DNA of 37,794 nt from Methanomassiliicoccales archaeon (GTDB lineage: Archaea > Thermoplasmatota > Thermoplasmata > Methanomassiliicoccales > JAUVWO01), in the NCBI GenBank assembly GCA_030604065.1, contig JAUVWO010000003.1, positions 1-37,794 on the forward strand. The letters are read 5' to 3'. The notes beneath the pieces were generated by a model, which was not told the DNA's origin, ran no database searches, and was given only the letters and a program-made list of their open reading frames with translations. Positions within the stretch are counted from its first letter, which is position 1; each line of letters starts with the position of its first letter. Shown here one piece after another: positions 16,742 to 24,975 of this stretch. The position numbers were made by a program, and so were the translations under genes.

Positions 16742-18415
16742 ATGAAGAATGAGCTGGAGATCGCCATGGCATACGATGCTATGCCCATCGCCGATGTGGC
16801 GGCATCCATCGGACTTTCCCCCAACGAGATAGAGCCCTACGGCAAGCATGTGGCCAAGGTGCCCCTGGATGTGCTGAGGCCCTATATGAACAAGCCAAAG
16901 GGGAAACTTGTACTGACCACCGCCATCACCGCCACCCCAGCAGGCGAGGGGAAGACCGTTACCACCATCGGCCTCGCGCAGGGCCTGGGGCGACTGGGGG
17001 TCAACGTCATCGGCTGTCTGCGAGAGCCATCACTAGGTCCCACCTTCGGGATCAAGGGTGGTGCCACCGGCGGCGGCCGATCGCAGGTGTACCCCATGTG
17101 GGACATCGACCTGCACTTCACCGGTGACATACATGCTGTGGGCGCAGCCCACAACCTTCTCTCAGCCATGACCGAGAACCATCTGGCCAAGGGCAACGAG
17201 CTGGATCTGGACCCGACCAAGATCGTATTGCGCAAAGCTTTGGATATGAACTGCCGGGAGTTGCGCCAGATAGTGGTCGGACTGGGAGGACGCAGCGCTG
17301 GTGGGGTGTGCCACGAAAGTGGGTTCCTCATCACCTCAGCCTCCGAGATCTCTGCCATAATCGCCCTGGCCACCAGCTTCGCCGAGCTGCGCTCCATGCT
17401 CAACCGGATCATAGTCGGGTACAATATGAGCGGACAGCCTGTACGGGCGGAGCAGATGGGGTGCGTCGGCGCCATGATGGTGTTACTCAAGGACACACTT
17501 AAACCCAACCTGGTCCAGACCCTGGAAGGACAGCCTATGTTCATACACGGGTTCCCGTTCGCCAACATCGCCCATGGCAGCAGCTCCCTGATCGCCACCA
17601 AGACAGCGCTGGGCATGGCCGACGTGGTGCTGACCGAGGCGGGGTTCGCAGCAGATCTGGGGGCGGAGAAATTCTTCAACATCGTGTGTCGCAAGGGCGG
17701 TATCGCCCCCGACTGCGCAGTACTAGTGGCATCGGTGCGGGCACTCAAGATGCATGGCGGCACTGATCTGAGAGAAGTGAATGACGAGAACGTCGACGCC
17801 CTGTGCCGCGGGTTCGTCAACCTGGACCGCCATGTGATGAATGTTCGCCGCTTCGGGGTGCCGGTGGTGGTGGCCATAAACCATTTCGCCAGTGACACCG
17901 ATGTGGAGTTGGAGATGATCCAAGCCCACTGCGAGGAGCTGGGGGTGCGCTACGCAATATCCGAAGTCTATGCCAAGGGCGGTGAAGGCGGCCTAGAGCT
18001 GGCCCGAGAGGTGATGGATGTTCTGGAGAATGAGCCCGCAGATTTCCAGATGCTGTACGAGGAGGAGATGTTCATCAAGGCCAAGATCGAGCACATCGCC
18101 AATGATGTCTATGGTGCCAAGGACGTCAAGTACCTGCCATTAGCGGAGAGACAGATGGCCCAGATAGTCCAGAATGGCGATGATCGCGTGCCGGTATGCA
18201 TGGCCAAGACCCAAGCATCCATCACCGACAATCCGGCCATGAAAGGTGCGCCCACCGGATGGACGCTTACGGTGCGTGAGGTCCTATGCTCCGCGGGAGC
18301 GGGGTTCGTGGTGCCGGTCTGCGGCACCATCATGCTGATACCAGGGCTGCCTTCGAATCCGGCGGCCAACCGTATAGATCTGACCGATGATGGCAGGATC
18401 GTCGGGCTCAGATGA
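16742..18415 (+). CDS. fhs: Formate-tetrahydrofolate ligase
   Basis: ATP-dependent activation of formate to 10-formyl-THF. It has 557 residues, the canonical size. The P-loop-like TPAGEGKTVTTIGLAQGLG is followed by LREPSLGPTFGIKGGATGGG and QVYPMWDIDLHFTGDIHAV, all diagnostic; EAGFAADLGAEKFFNI and INHFASDTDVELE are also present. The ATG at 16742 has GGAGG seven bases upstream. The open frame extends to 16466, but that segment overlaps folD and lacks similarity. Full-length and intact, bacterial-type. It is divergent from folD and overlaps the 3' end of the polysaccharide deacetylase by eight bases. Confidence 0.97.
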   Translation: MKNELEIAMAYDAMPIADVAASIGLSPNEIEPYGKHVAKVPLDVLRPYMNKPKGKLVLTTAITATPAGEGKTVTTIGLAQGLGRLGVNVIGCLREPSLGPTFGIKGGATGGGRSQVYPMWDIDLHFTGDIHAVGAAHNLLSAMTENHLAKGNELDLDPTKIVLRKALDMNCRELRQIVVGLGGRSAGGVCHESGFLITSASEISAIIALATSFAELRSMLNRIIVGYNMSGQPVRAEQMGCVGAMMVLLKDTLKPNLVQTLEGQPMFIHGFPFANIAHGSSSLIATKTALGMADVVLTEAGFAADLGAEKFFNIVCRKGGIAPDCAVLVASVRALKMHGGTDLREVNDENVDALCRGFVNLDRHVMNVRRFGVPVVVAINHFASDTDVELEMIQAHCEELGVRYAISEVYAKGGEGGLELAREVMDVLENEPADFQMLYEEEMFIKAKIEHIANDVYGAKDVKYLPLAERQMAQIVQNGDDRVPVCMAKTQASITDNPAMKGAPTGWTLTVREVLCSAGAGFVVPVCGTIMLIPGLPSNPAANRIDLTDDGRIVGLR

Positions 18416-19229
18416 GGTCGACGAGCCGCCCCAGGGTCTCGAACCCGATCTCATCGTCCAATTCGATCAACGTGCGCCTGAGGCATTCGATGCCATTGGC
18501 GACATCCTCCTGGCTTAGGGCGCCTCGGGACACGGTCTCCATCAGGTGCCAGCTGTGGGTAGCTATAACCAGAACGCCTTCCTCCAGACCCTTGCCCAGG
18601 CAGACGTAGTCCTCGACCGTGCGCTCACCCTCATGAAAGGGCCACAGATAGCTGACGATCACCTTGCCATTGCGGTCCCTGGACCGGGCCACTGGAAACT
18701 CAGCCAACCCATTGGGCATCAAGGATGGCAGCAGCCGTCCGCCAACGATATCCCGCTTCAACGATGAATCGTACCTGAAACCAGAGGCAGCCACCGCGTC
18801 CAGCACGATGTCGTTGCACTCCAGGTAAGGAGCGCGGAAACCCTCCACCGCGGTGCCGAAGATGTCTTTCAACGCCGATCGTGAGTGGCGCAGGATGTCC
18901 CGTACCTCAATGTCATCCATACCAATGCCAGTGAGCCTGCCGGTCAGGTCCTCATGCGCCCAACCATGGCAGGCGACCTCGTGCCCCGAAAGCATGGAAG
19001 GCAGATCATAGGACTCAGACAGCTTGGCGGCAGTCTCCGCCTCCATGAAGAACGTGCCCTTGATGCCGATCTCGTCGAGAAGCTTCACTATCGCCTCCAA
19101 GCCCGCAGCGGTGGAGCGGAATCTTGGCGACGGGTCCCCATCAACAGGACATGAGCCAGCATCCATTTGGCCGGGAATAGGCGTGTTCACATCCCGATCG
19201 ACGTCTATGGTGAATGAAGCGACCCGCAT
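18408..19229 (-). CDS. Polysaccharide deacetylase family protein
   Basis: Metal-dependent deacetylase fold, 273 residues, possibly cytoplasmic as no signal peptide is seen. The N-terminus has FTIDVDRDVN, with the catalytic and metal-binding aspartates. The metal histidines are in EVACHGWAHEDL (HxxxH), and GFRAPYLE and VIATHSWHL match later family motifs. TFFMEAETA is the usual strand before them. It could act on cell-surface glycans or, like PuuE-type members, on a small amide; the sequence does not decide. GGAGGTTT lies just before the ATG, and a strong hairpin lies upstream in the probable leader. Confidence 0.87.
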   Translation of the reverse strand: MRVASFTIDVDRDVNTPIPGQMDAGSCPVDGDPSPRFRSTAAGLEAIVKLLDEIGIKGTFFMEAETAAKLSESYDLPSMLSGHEVACHGWAHEDLTGRLTGIGMDDIEVRDILRHSRSALKDIFGTAVEGFRAPYLECNDIVLDAVAASGFRYDSSLKRDIVGGRLLPSLMPNGLAEFPVARSRDRNGKVIVSYLWPFHEGERTVEDYVCLGKGLEEGVLVIATHSWHLMETVSRGALSQEDVANGIECLRRTLIELDDEIGFETLGRLVDLI

Positions 19230-19248
19230 CTCAAACCTCCAAAGATAC

Positions 19249-19281
19249 CCCTTCCTCGGACCCGTAAGGGTCGGGGAGGGG
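19249..19281 (-). repeat. Strong GC-rich hairpin in the putative deacetylase leader
   Basis: Arms 19249-19263 and 19268-19281 pair at 14 positions around a four-base loop with one bulged base at 19258 and two G-T wobble pairs when read on the plus strand. On the minus strand it sits about ten bases upstream of the GGAGG ribosome binding site of the deacetylase gene, and a possible TATA element near 19316 would put it in the 5' leader. On the plus strand the loop is GTAA, a GNRA tetraloop, but it would lie upstream of the metF promoter. Confidence 0.6.
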
Positions 19282-19414
19282 TCGTTGACATGTCATCAAA
19301 ACATCGCATGGGATATCAATATGACGGCACCTGACATCTTGAGGGTCGGGTTGGGGCAAAACGTATTAATCGGGTCATGCGTCATGGGTGCCATCCAAGG
19401 CAGGTGAGCGGGAT

Positions 19415-20344
19415 ATGACGATGTTTTCAGGCAGTAGGCTAGAACGGCTGCTGCGACAGGGCGATTTTGTGGTCACGGCAGAACTGGGGCCCCCACGCTC
19501 GGCGGAACCGGGATCGGTGCTGCGCAAGGCCCGCATGCTCAAGGGATACGCGGATGCCCTCAACCTTACCGACAACCAGACGGCGATGGTGCGTATGTCC
19601 AGCGTGGCCTGTAGCGTCCTTGTCATGCAGGAGGGGCTGGAGCCGATATTGCAGATGACCTGCCGAGACCGCAACCGCATCGCCATGCAGTCCGAGTTGC
19701 TGGGCGCCTCGGCGCTGGGCATAAGGAACCTGCTGTGCATAACCGGCGACCCCCATACGTGTGGCACCGAAAAGGATGCCATGGACGTGTTCGACGTCAA
19801 CTCGAACAGGCAGCTGAGCATGTTCCGACGCCTGCGGGACGAATCCATCATGGACTCCGGCTTCGAGGTCAAGGCCCCGCCCAAGGTGTTCCTGGGAGCG
19901 GCGGCCGACCCCATGGGCGGACCGCCTGAGATAGGGGTGACAATACTGGAGGCCAAGGTGGTCGCAGGGGCGGACTTCATCCAGACCCAGGCCATATTCG
20001 ACGTGGACGGATTCGACGCCTGGATGGATGAGGTCAGACGTAGAGGCGTGCACCAGAAGATATTCATCCTGCCGGGCGTGATACCTCTCAAATCGGTCAA
20101 GGCCGCGAGATACATGCACGAGAACGTCCCAGGCATCGAGATACCTGATCACATCATGGAAAGGATGAAGGCGGCCGATGACCCTCCAGCAGAGGGCGTG
20201 AACATCTGCCTCGAGCTGATCGATCACCTGCGCTCCGTGGAAGGAGTGCACGGCATACATATCATGGCCGTGGCCTGGGAGTCCGTGGTGCCAGAGATAG
20301 TGAAGAGGGCCGGGCTGTACCCGCGACCCGATGTCAGGCCCTAA
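19415..20344 (+). CDS. metF: 5,10-methylene-THF reductase
   Basis: Flavin-dependent interconversion of methylene-THF and methyl-THF. It has 309 residues from the ATG at 19415, which has AGGTGAG before it; a GTG at 19388 is the alternative. The N-terminal TAELGPPRSA carries the catalytic glutamate region, ALNLTDNQTAMVRMSS the folate/FAD strand, and LCITGDPHTCG the conserved GDP motif. GADFIQTQAIFDVDGFDAW and FILPGVIPLKS are typical of the acetogen and archaeal forms. No MetV-type zinc partner is encoded nearby. It overlaps the convergent acsE-like gene by 11 bases. Electron donor cannot be told from sequence. Confidence 0.93.
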   Translation: MTMFSGSRLERLLRQGDFVVTAELGPPRSAEPGSVLRKARMLKGYADALNLTDNQTAMVRMSSVACSVLVMQEGLEPILQMTCRDRNRIAMQSELLGASALGIRNLLCITGDPHTCGTEKDAMDVFDVNSNRQLSMFRRLRDESIMDSGFEVKAPPKVFLGAAADPMGGPPEIGVTILEAKVVAGADFIQTQAIFDVDGFDAWMDEVRRRGVHQKIFILPGVIPLKSVKAARYMHENVPGIEIPDHIMERMKAADDPPAEGVNICLELIDHLRSVEGVHGIHIMAVAWESVVPEIVKRAGLYPRPDVRP

Positions 20345-21110
20345 GGAAGTCGTCGGCGTAGAGCCTCTCGTTCCGCAACACTTGTCCTGCCTTGAGGACG
20401 TCCATCAGCTCTTGGTCCTCGGGATCGCAGATGGCAGCACTGAGGCCGGCCCCCATGAGCATAGCCAGATAGGTACGGTTCAGAACCCCCCTCATCTTGG
20501 CCCCATTGGACACGTTGCTGAGCCCTACCACAGTGCGGAGCGGAGGGTCGTCGAGCATACGTAACATGCGCACCGCATCCACAACTTTCATGCTCTGATC
20601 CTGGGCCGCCCTAACTGGCAACACCAGCGGATCGATCAGAAGACGATCGGGCATGATGCCGTGCTCCATGGCGGTGGTGACCATGACCATGGCCATCCCG
20701 GTACGGGACTCGGCATCATTGGGGATGCCTCGCTCGTCCATGGCCAAGCATATGATCTCTGCGTCATGTTCCTGACATAGAGGGAACAGTTGCGCCATCC
20801 TTTCGGCCTCGGCGGTGGTGGAGTTGATTATTGGGGAACGGTCGCAGACCTCCATGCCCCCAACCACGGTCATCACATCTGGCGAGTCGATACAGAGCTG
20901 AACGTCAGTGACCTCCTGGACCGTATGGACCAACCACCTCATGGCCTCGACGGCGTCGTCCCTTCCTGGTCCGGTGTTCACGTCCAATACGGTGGCGCCT
21001 GCTTCCACTTGTCGCAGCGCAAGCGCCTGCACGAAGTTCTCGTCCCTATCGTCTATGGCCCTGCCCACCGATCGAAACAGGCCGTTTATCCTCTCGCTGA
21101 TGACGATCAT
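20334..21110 (-). CDS. acsE: Methyltetrahydrofolate:corrinoid methyltransferase, AcsE/MtgA-like
   Basis: TIM-barrel pterin-binding methyltransferase that moves a methyl group between methyl-THF and a corrinoid protein. It has 258 residues from the ATG at 21110 (MIVISERINGLF), matching the N-terminus and the length of about 260 of AcsE. Pterin-site residues are visible: the aspartate of LCIDSPD, the asparagine of PIINSTTAE, the aspartate of LLIDPLVLP, and the asparagine of VVGLSNVSNG. The frame continues 44 codons to an ATG at 21242; that extension has no clear family match, and a TTTTTAATC box near 21145 supports the shorter start. No corrinoid protein gene is adjacent. Substrate could also be methyl-tetrahydrosarcinapterin-like, but the neighbouring THF genes favour THF. 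Confidence 0.88.
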   Translation of the reverse strand: MIVISERINGLFRSVGRAIDDRDENFVQALALRQVEAGATVLDVNTGPGRDDAVEAMRWLVHTVQEVTDVQLCIDSPDVMTVVGGMEVCDRSPIINSTTAEAERMAQLFPLCQEHDAEIICLAMDERGIPNDAESRTGMAMVMVTTAMEHGIMPDRLLIDPLVLPVRAAQDQSMKVVDAVRMLRMLDDPPLRTVVGLSNVSNGAKMRGVLNRTYLAMLMGAGLSAAICDPEDQELMDVLKAGQVLRNERLYADDFLRA

Positions 21111-21415
21111 CTGCTCAACAGGTCGAGCATGAGCAGCCCGATTAAAAACATTGTGGCCCCTTGATATGGAAGGTTCAGGGTCGATGCCTAGATCTGACGG
21201 ATCGATGATGGGTTCGACCTTGCCCCGCCACTTGCGCAACATACCACGGGCCTGGTGAACGATCGGACGAAGCTGGGCCCTGTGCCTGACCGGTCGTGCC
21301 CTGATAATAGGGGATCGACCTCCGAACCTTCGCGGATACCCTTAAATGCTATCGTACAATATACTCCTGGCATACTGTTCTGTGTGCCAGGATCGCTCGA
21401 ATCGGAGGTATTATA
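21111..21415. promoter_or_regulatory. Divergent acsE / purH upstream region
   Basis: About 305 bases between two divergent C1 genes. Minus strand: TTTTTAATC near 21145 fits a promoter for acsE. Plus strand: CTTAAATG near 21343 and ACAATATACT at 21356-21365 are candidate TATA elements for purH, and GGAGG at 21404-21408 is its ribosome binding site. If the longer acsE reading were real, the first part of this region would be coding. Confidence 0.5.
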
Positions 21416-22966
21416 CTGGCTACCATCAGACGCGCTATCATCAGCGTCTCCGACAAGGATGGCGTGGTGGAGTTCGCCCAGGGCCTGGCCGATCTCGGCG
21501 TGGACATCGTGTCCACCGGGGGAACGGCCTCGCTCCTGCAGGGAAATGGAATACGAGTGACCGAGGTCTCCGACCTTACTGGGTTCCCGGAGATGCTGGA
21601 CGGCAGGGTCAAGACCCTGCACCCCAAGGTGCACGCCGGCATCCTGGCCCGCAGGGACGTGCCCGAGCATATGGCCACCCTGAAGGAGCATTCGATCCCA
21701 ACCATCGACATGGTCGTGATCGATCTGTATCCATTCAAGCGCACCGTGCAGGAACGCGGGGATTCGCTGGAGGATGTGATCGAGAACATAGACATAGGTG
21801 GGCCGAGCATGATCCGGGCCGCTGCCAAGAACTATCGCTCCGTGGCCGTGGTCACCGATCCATCGCAGTACCAGGTGGTGCTGGATGAGCTCCGTCGGCA
21901 GGGTTCTCTGGAGGAAGCTACACTCCAGAGGCTGATGGTGGAATCGTTCCGGGTCACCGCATTCTACGATGCTATGATCGCATCCCACCTCAGCGACCGG
22001 TTTCCAGGAGCCCGTTTCCCGGAGACGCTGCCGTTGGCGTTGCAGAAGGAATACGACCTTCGATACGGGGAGAATCCTAACCAGGAGGCGGCATTCTATG
22101 CCGATCCGTTCGCAAAGGGCAACACCGTGGCCAAGACCGAACAGCTTCACGGCAAGCAGCTGAGCTACAACAACATCCTGGATCTGGACAAGGCCATGGA
22201 CATCGTCATGGACTTCGAGCGGCCGACGGCGGTCATCATGAAGCACACCAATCCCTGTGGTCTGGCTTCAGAGGACACCATCGCCAAGGCCTTCGAGGTC
22301 GCCTATGCTGTGGACCCCATGTCAGCCTTCGGTTGCGTGATAGCACTCAACCGCGTCTGTGACCTGGCCACCGCCGAGGGCATCTCCACCCACTTCGTGG
22401 AGGCGGTCATCGCATCGGAATTCGTCCCCGATGCCCTAGAGCTGCTTTCCCGGAAGAAGAACATCCGCCTGCTGAGAACCATAGCCCCCATGGTCAAGGA
22501 GCCAGAGACCGAGTTGAAGATGAAGAAGGTGAGAGGGGGCATGCTGGTGCAGACCTGGGGCGACATTTCTCTGGATCCTGCCGACCTCAAGTTGGTGACC
22601 AAGCGGACACCAACCGATGAGGAGATCAAGGGCATGCTGTTCGCATTCAAATTGGTCAAGCATGTGATATCCAACTCGGTGGTCTACACCAAGGGCGAGC
22701 GAGCGGTGGGCATAGGCGCTGGCCAGATGTCACGCGTGGACTCGGCCATGATCGCCAGGGTCAAAGGCGGCGATGAGACACGCGGATGCGTGATGGCCTC
22801 GGACGCATTCTTCCCGTTCCGGGACGGTGTTGACGAGGCGGCCAAGGCTGGCATCACCGCCATCATCCAACCCGGCGGATCGATCCGTGATCAAGAGGTC
22901 ATCGATGCCGCCAACGAGCACGGCATGGCCATGGTGTTCACCGGGATCCGTGTGTTCCGACACTGA
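21416..22966 (+). CDS. purH: Bifunctional AICAR formyltransferase / IMP cyclohydrolase
   Basis: Last two steps of purine synthesis, using 10-formyl-THF. About 516 residues. The N-terminal cyclohydrolase domain starts RRAIISVSDKDGVVEFAQ and has STGGTASLL and GRVKTLHPKVHAGIL. The transformylase domain has MKHTNPCGLA with the catalytic Lys-His pair, DPMSAFGCVIALNR, GIGAGQMSRVDSA and the C-terminal AIIQPGGSIRDQE. No ATG or GTG lies in frame between the upstream stop and residue Val-Val-Glu, well inside the conserved fold. CTG at 21416, seven bases after GGAGG, gives the expected N-terminus; ATA at 21413 is a less likely choice. Bacterial-type: many archaea use PurP and PurO instead. Confidence 0.95.
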   Translation: MATIRRAIISVSDKDGVVEFAQGLADLGVDIVSTGGTASLLQGNGIRVTEVSDLTGFPEMLDGRVKTLHPKVHAGILARRDVPEHMATLKEHSIPTIDMVVIDLYPFKRTVQERGDSLEDVIENIDIGGPSMIRAAAKNYRSVAVVTDPSQYQVVLDELRRQGSLEEATLQRLMVESFRVTAFYDAMIASHLSDRFPGARFPETLPLALQKEYDLRYGENPNQEAAFYADPFAKGNTVAKTEQLHGKQLSYNNILDLDKAMDIVMDFERPTAVIMKHTNPCGLASEDTIAKAFEVAYAVDPMSAFGCVIALNRVCDLATAEGISTHFVEAVIASEFVPDALELLSRKKNIRLLRTIAPMVKEPETELKMKKVRGGMLVQTWGDISLDPADLKLVTKRTPTDEEIKGMLFAFKLVKHVISNSVVYTKGERAVGIGAGQMSRVDSAMIARVKGGDETRGCVMASDAFFPFRDGVDEAAKAGITAIIQPGGSIRDQEVIDAANEHGMAMVFTGIRVFRH

Positions 22967-22973
22967 ACCTGAC

Positions 22974-24203
22974 TCAGAAAAAGGCCAGCAGCGCCCCGAT
23001 AAGGGCGGTGATGAGCCCCACCACCGTCAGCGGCAGAGTATAGCCGCGCAACACCCCTCCGACATCATCGTTCAGATAGCGGGATATCACCCAGAAGTAC
23101 GGATCGCTCACGATGGAGAGCGTCATTGCACCGCCTCCGATGAGCAGCACCAGACCCCATGGATTGATGGCAGCCAGCTCCGGTACCGACGCCTCGATCG
23201 TTGACGCCACTGTGACCGATACCAGCCTAGATCCCTGGGCAGCCTGCACCAACGCCGTGAGTATGAACGGGACCAACACCACCGGCAACATGTTACCGGA
23301 CTGAAGCAGGTCGCTTATCTCGGCTGGAAAACCGCTGGCGGCGATGACCGCGCCGAATGCCCCAGCACCACACAGATCGAATATTATCACTCCGGCACTG
23401 CGGGTGCCTGCCATGACCGCCCTCTGCCTCTCCGCCTGGCCGATCATGGCGAAGGCCACCAGCATGGATAGGAACAATGCGACGCTAAGATCCGCCAGAG
23501 GTTCCAGGCCAGGGATCACGGTGCCTATGCCGATGAGCACGAACGGCGCCATGATCGACCCCCATGCCTTGGATCTAGGGCCGCCGGGGGAGGGTTCGGA
23601 GGCAGGCTCCACACCTCTGCGCCTGAACCAGATGTAGATGACCGATAGCAACGCCAGCGACAGAGGTATGGTGATCATATCGATGCCCCATGGATCCGTC
23701 ACCGAGAGATTCTCAAGCATGATCACCACCGCTGGCGAGGGGTAGACGAGCACGTACGAGACCACCGAGGCCACCGCTATGGCGTAACCCACGGTCCGCT
23801 GCGATCTGGCACCCTCCGCAAGCCGGGTCACTATAGGAGATGATACGATGAAGTTGGTAATGCAGCACATGAGCGGCACCGACAGGATGTACCCGCCCAC
23901 GGCGCCGGTCGCCACCGGGTCCCTCGCAACCCGGCGGATGTCGTTCACCAGGGTGTCTATCAGCCTCCCTTCGGCCAGGCATCGTGAGATCAGAACTCCT
24001 GAGAACACCACCACACCTAGTATGGAGAACAGGCGTCCAGCTCCGCCAAGAGAAATGTCAACGACATTCTCCGCACCCATCCCGGCCAACAATCCGAACA
24101 GCAGGCTGGCCCCGAACAGGCTCACGAACGGAGGAGCCTTGAATCGAACCGTCGCCACCACTACGATGACGAGGCAGATAAGGAAGGACAGGAGGGCCTG
24201 CAT
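22974..24203 (-). CDS. GntP-family permease
   Basis: Integral membrane transporter of 409 residues with about 12 hydrophobic segments. The C-terminal GGGAMTLSIVSDPYFWVISRY and the preceding ALVQAAQGSRLVSVTVASTI match the conserved core of gluconate/organic-acid permeases of the GntP family. It probably imports a small organic anion by proton symport; the substrate cannot be told. GGAGG lies eight bases before the ATG at 24203. It follows the small zinc-site protein by 16 bases, so they are likely one transcript. It stands seven bases from the convergent purH end. Confidence 0.85.
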   Translation of the reverse strand: MQALLSFLICLVIVVVATVRFKAPPFVSLFGASLLFGLLAGMGAENVVDISLGGAGRLFSILGVVVFSGVLISRCLAEGRLIDTLVNDIRRVARDPVATGAVGGYILSVPLMCCITNFIVSSPIVTRLAEGARSQRTVGYAIAVASVVSYVLVYPSPAVVIMLENLSVTDPWGIDMITIPLSLALLSVIYIWFRRRGVEPASEPSPGGPRSKAWGSIMAPFVLIGIGTVIPGLEPLADLSVALFLSMLVAFAMIGQAERQRAVMAGTRSAGVIIFDLCGAGAFGAVIAASGFPAEISDLLQSGNMLPVVLVPFILTALVQAAQGSRLVSVTVASTIEASVPELAAINPWGLVLLIGGGAMTLSIVSDPYFWVISRYLNDDVGGVLRGYTLPLTVVGLITALIGALLAFF

Positions 24204-24219
24204 GGCGGGGGCCTCCTTC

Positions 24220-24408
24220 TCAGTCGTCCTTGAACTCGGGCACGATGGGCTCACCGGCCGCCTTGCGCTTCAGGTGTCCGCCGGGCCCCCCGCGCTCTTC
24301 CCTGGCCTTATCAATACATTCCTCATCATCGCATACGTAGGCCGCGAACAGGAAGTGCTTTGCCTGCCGTCCACAGAAATGGCACCGGTTCTGCTCGATG
24401 TCGCTCAT
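24220..24408 (-). CDS. Small protein with a putative zinc site
   Basis: A 62-residue protein (MSDIEQNRCHFCGRQ...) not recognised as a known family. Cysteines are arranged CxxC near residue 9 and CDDEEC near residue 26, suggesting a treble-clef or ribbon-type zinc site; the rest is charged, with a GGPGG turn and an acidic tail. An ATG at 24423 would add five residues. It precedes the GntP-like permease by 16 bases on the same strand and is divergent from hdrC. Codon use looks like that of neighbours. Real gene status is likely but not certain. Confidence 0.6.
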   Translation of the reverse strand: MSDIEQNRCHFCGRQAKHFLFAAYVCDDEECIDKAREERGGPGGHLKRKAAGEPIVPEFKDD

Positions 24409-24498
24409 CGCCACCACATCCATTTTGGCCTATTTGCGCCTTTCTGGGGAAGATAGATATGGAATGTGTCCATAATAAACAGCGTGCCATATCGGATC

Positions 24499-24975
24499 AT
24501 GGAGCTCAACCGCCCCCTAGAGGTGGATGAGATAGCCCGTGCCTCAAACCTGGACAGATGTACTGGTTGCCATCGCTGCACCAGAGTGTGCCCGGCCTCG
24601 GAACATGGCGGAGTGGTGCCCCATCAGGTGGTGGCCGAGACTCAAGAGGGCACTGTGGACCTGTCCCAGGACTCGATGATCTGGAAATGCCTGATGTGCA
24701 ACATATGCAGCCATGTATGCCCGGTACGGATCAATCCGTCCTACTTGATCACCCTGCTGCGCAATGCCTCGGCCGAGCGTGGCCATGCCCCCAAACGGTA
24801 CATGGAGGCGCGGTCGATGGTTCGTTCCAGCGGGCGATCCTTTCCCAACACCCGGCTGACCTCCAAGATGAGGGGCGAGCTGGGCCTGCCCCCGCTCAAC
24901 GATGACCAGGAAGCGGTGGACGAGCTGTTGATGCTGTGGTCCACCACCCCAATGGGGGATGACGGCGATGAATGA
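24499..24975 (+). CDS. hdrC: Heterodisulfide reductase subunit C-like
   Basis: Iron-sulfur protein of 158 residues that passes electrons between HdrA and HdrB. Two CxxCxxCxxxCP motifs are at residues 21-32 (CTGCHRCTRVCP) and 64-75 (CMMC-type, here CLMCNICSHVCP), with spacing typical of HdrC. The ATG at 24499 is chosen because ATAATAAAC at 24472-24480 looks like a TATA element placing the transcript start there; a GTG at 24466 would add 11 residues. It overlaps hdrB. No hdrA is in the window; in several methanogens hdrCB is indeed separate from hdrA. Confidence 0.88.
   Translation: MELNRPLEVDEIARASNLDRCTGCHRCTRVCPASEHGGVVPHQVVAETQEGTVDLSQDSMIWKCLMCNICSHVCPVRINPSYLITLLRNASAERGHAPKRYMEARSMVRSSGRSFPNTRLTSKMRGELGLPPLNDDQEAVDELLMLWSTTPMGDDGDE

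Noticed and set aside
19439-20260. 273-codon minus-strand frame opposite metF
   Set aside because: Antisense to metF; translation is His/Gln-rich with no motif.
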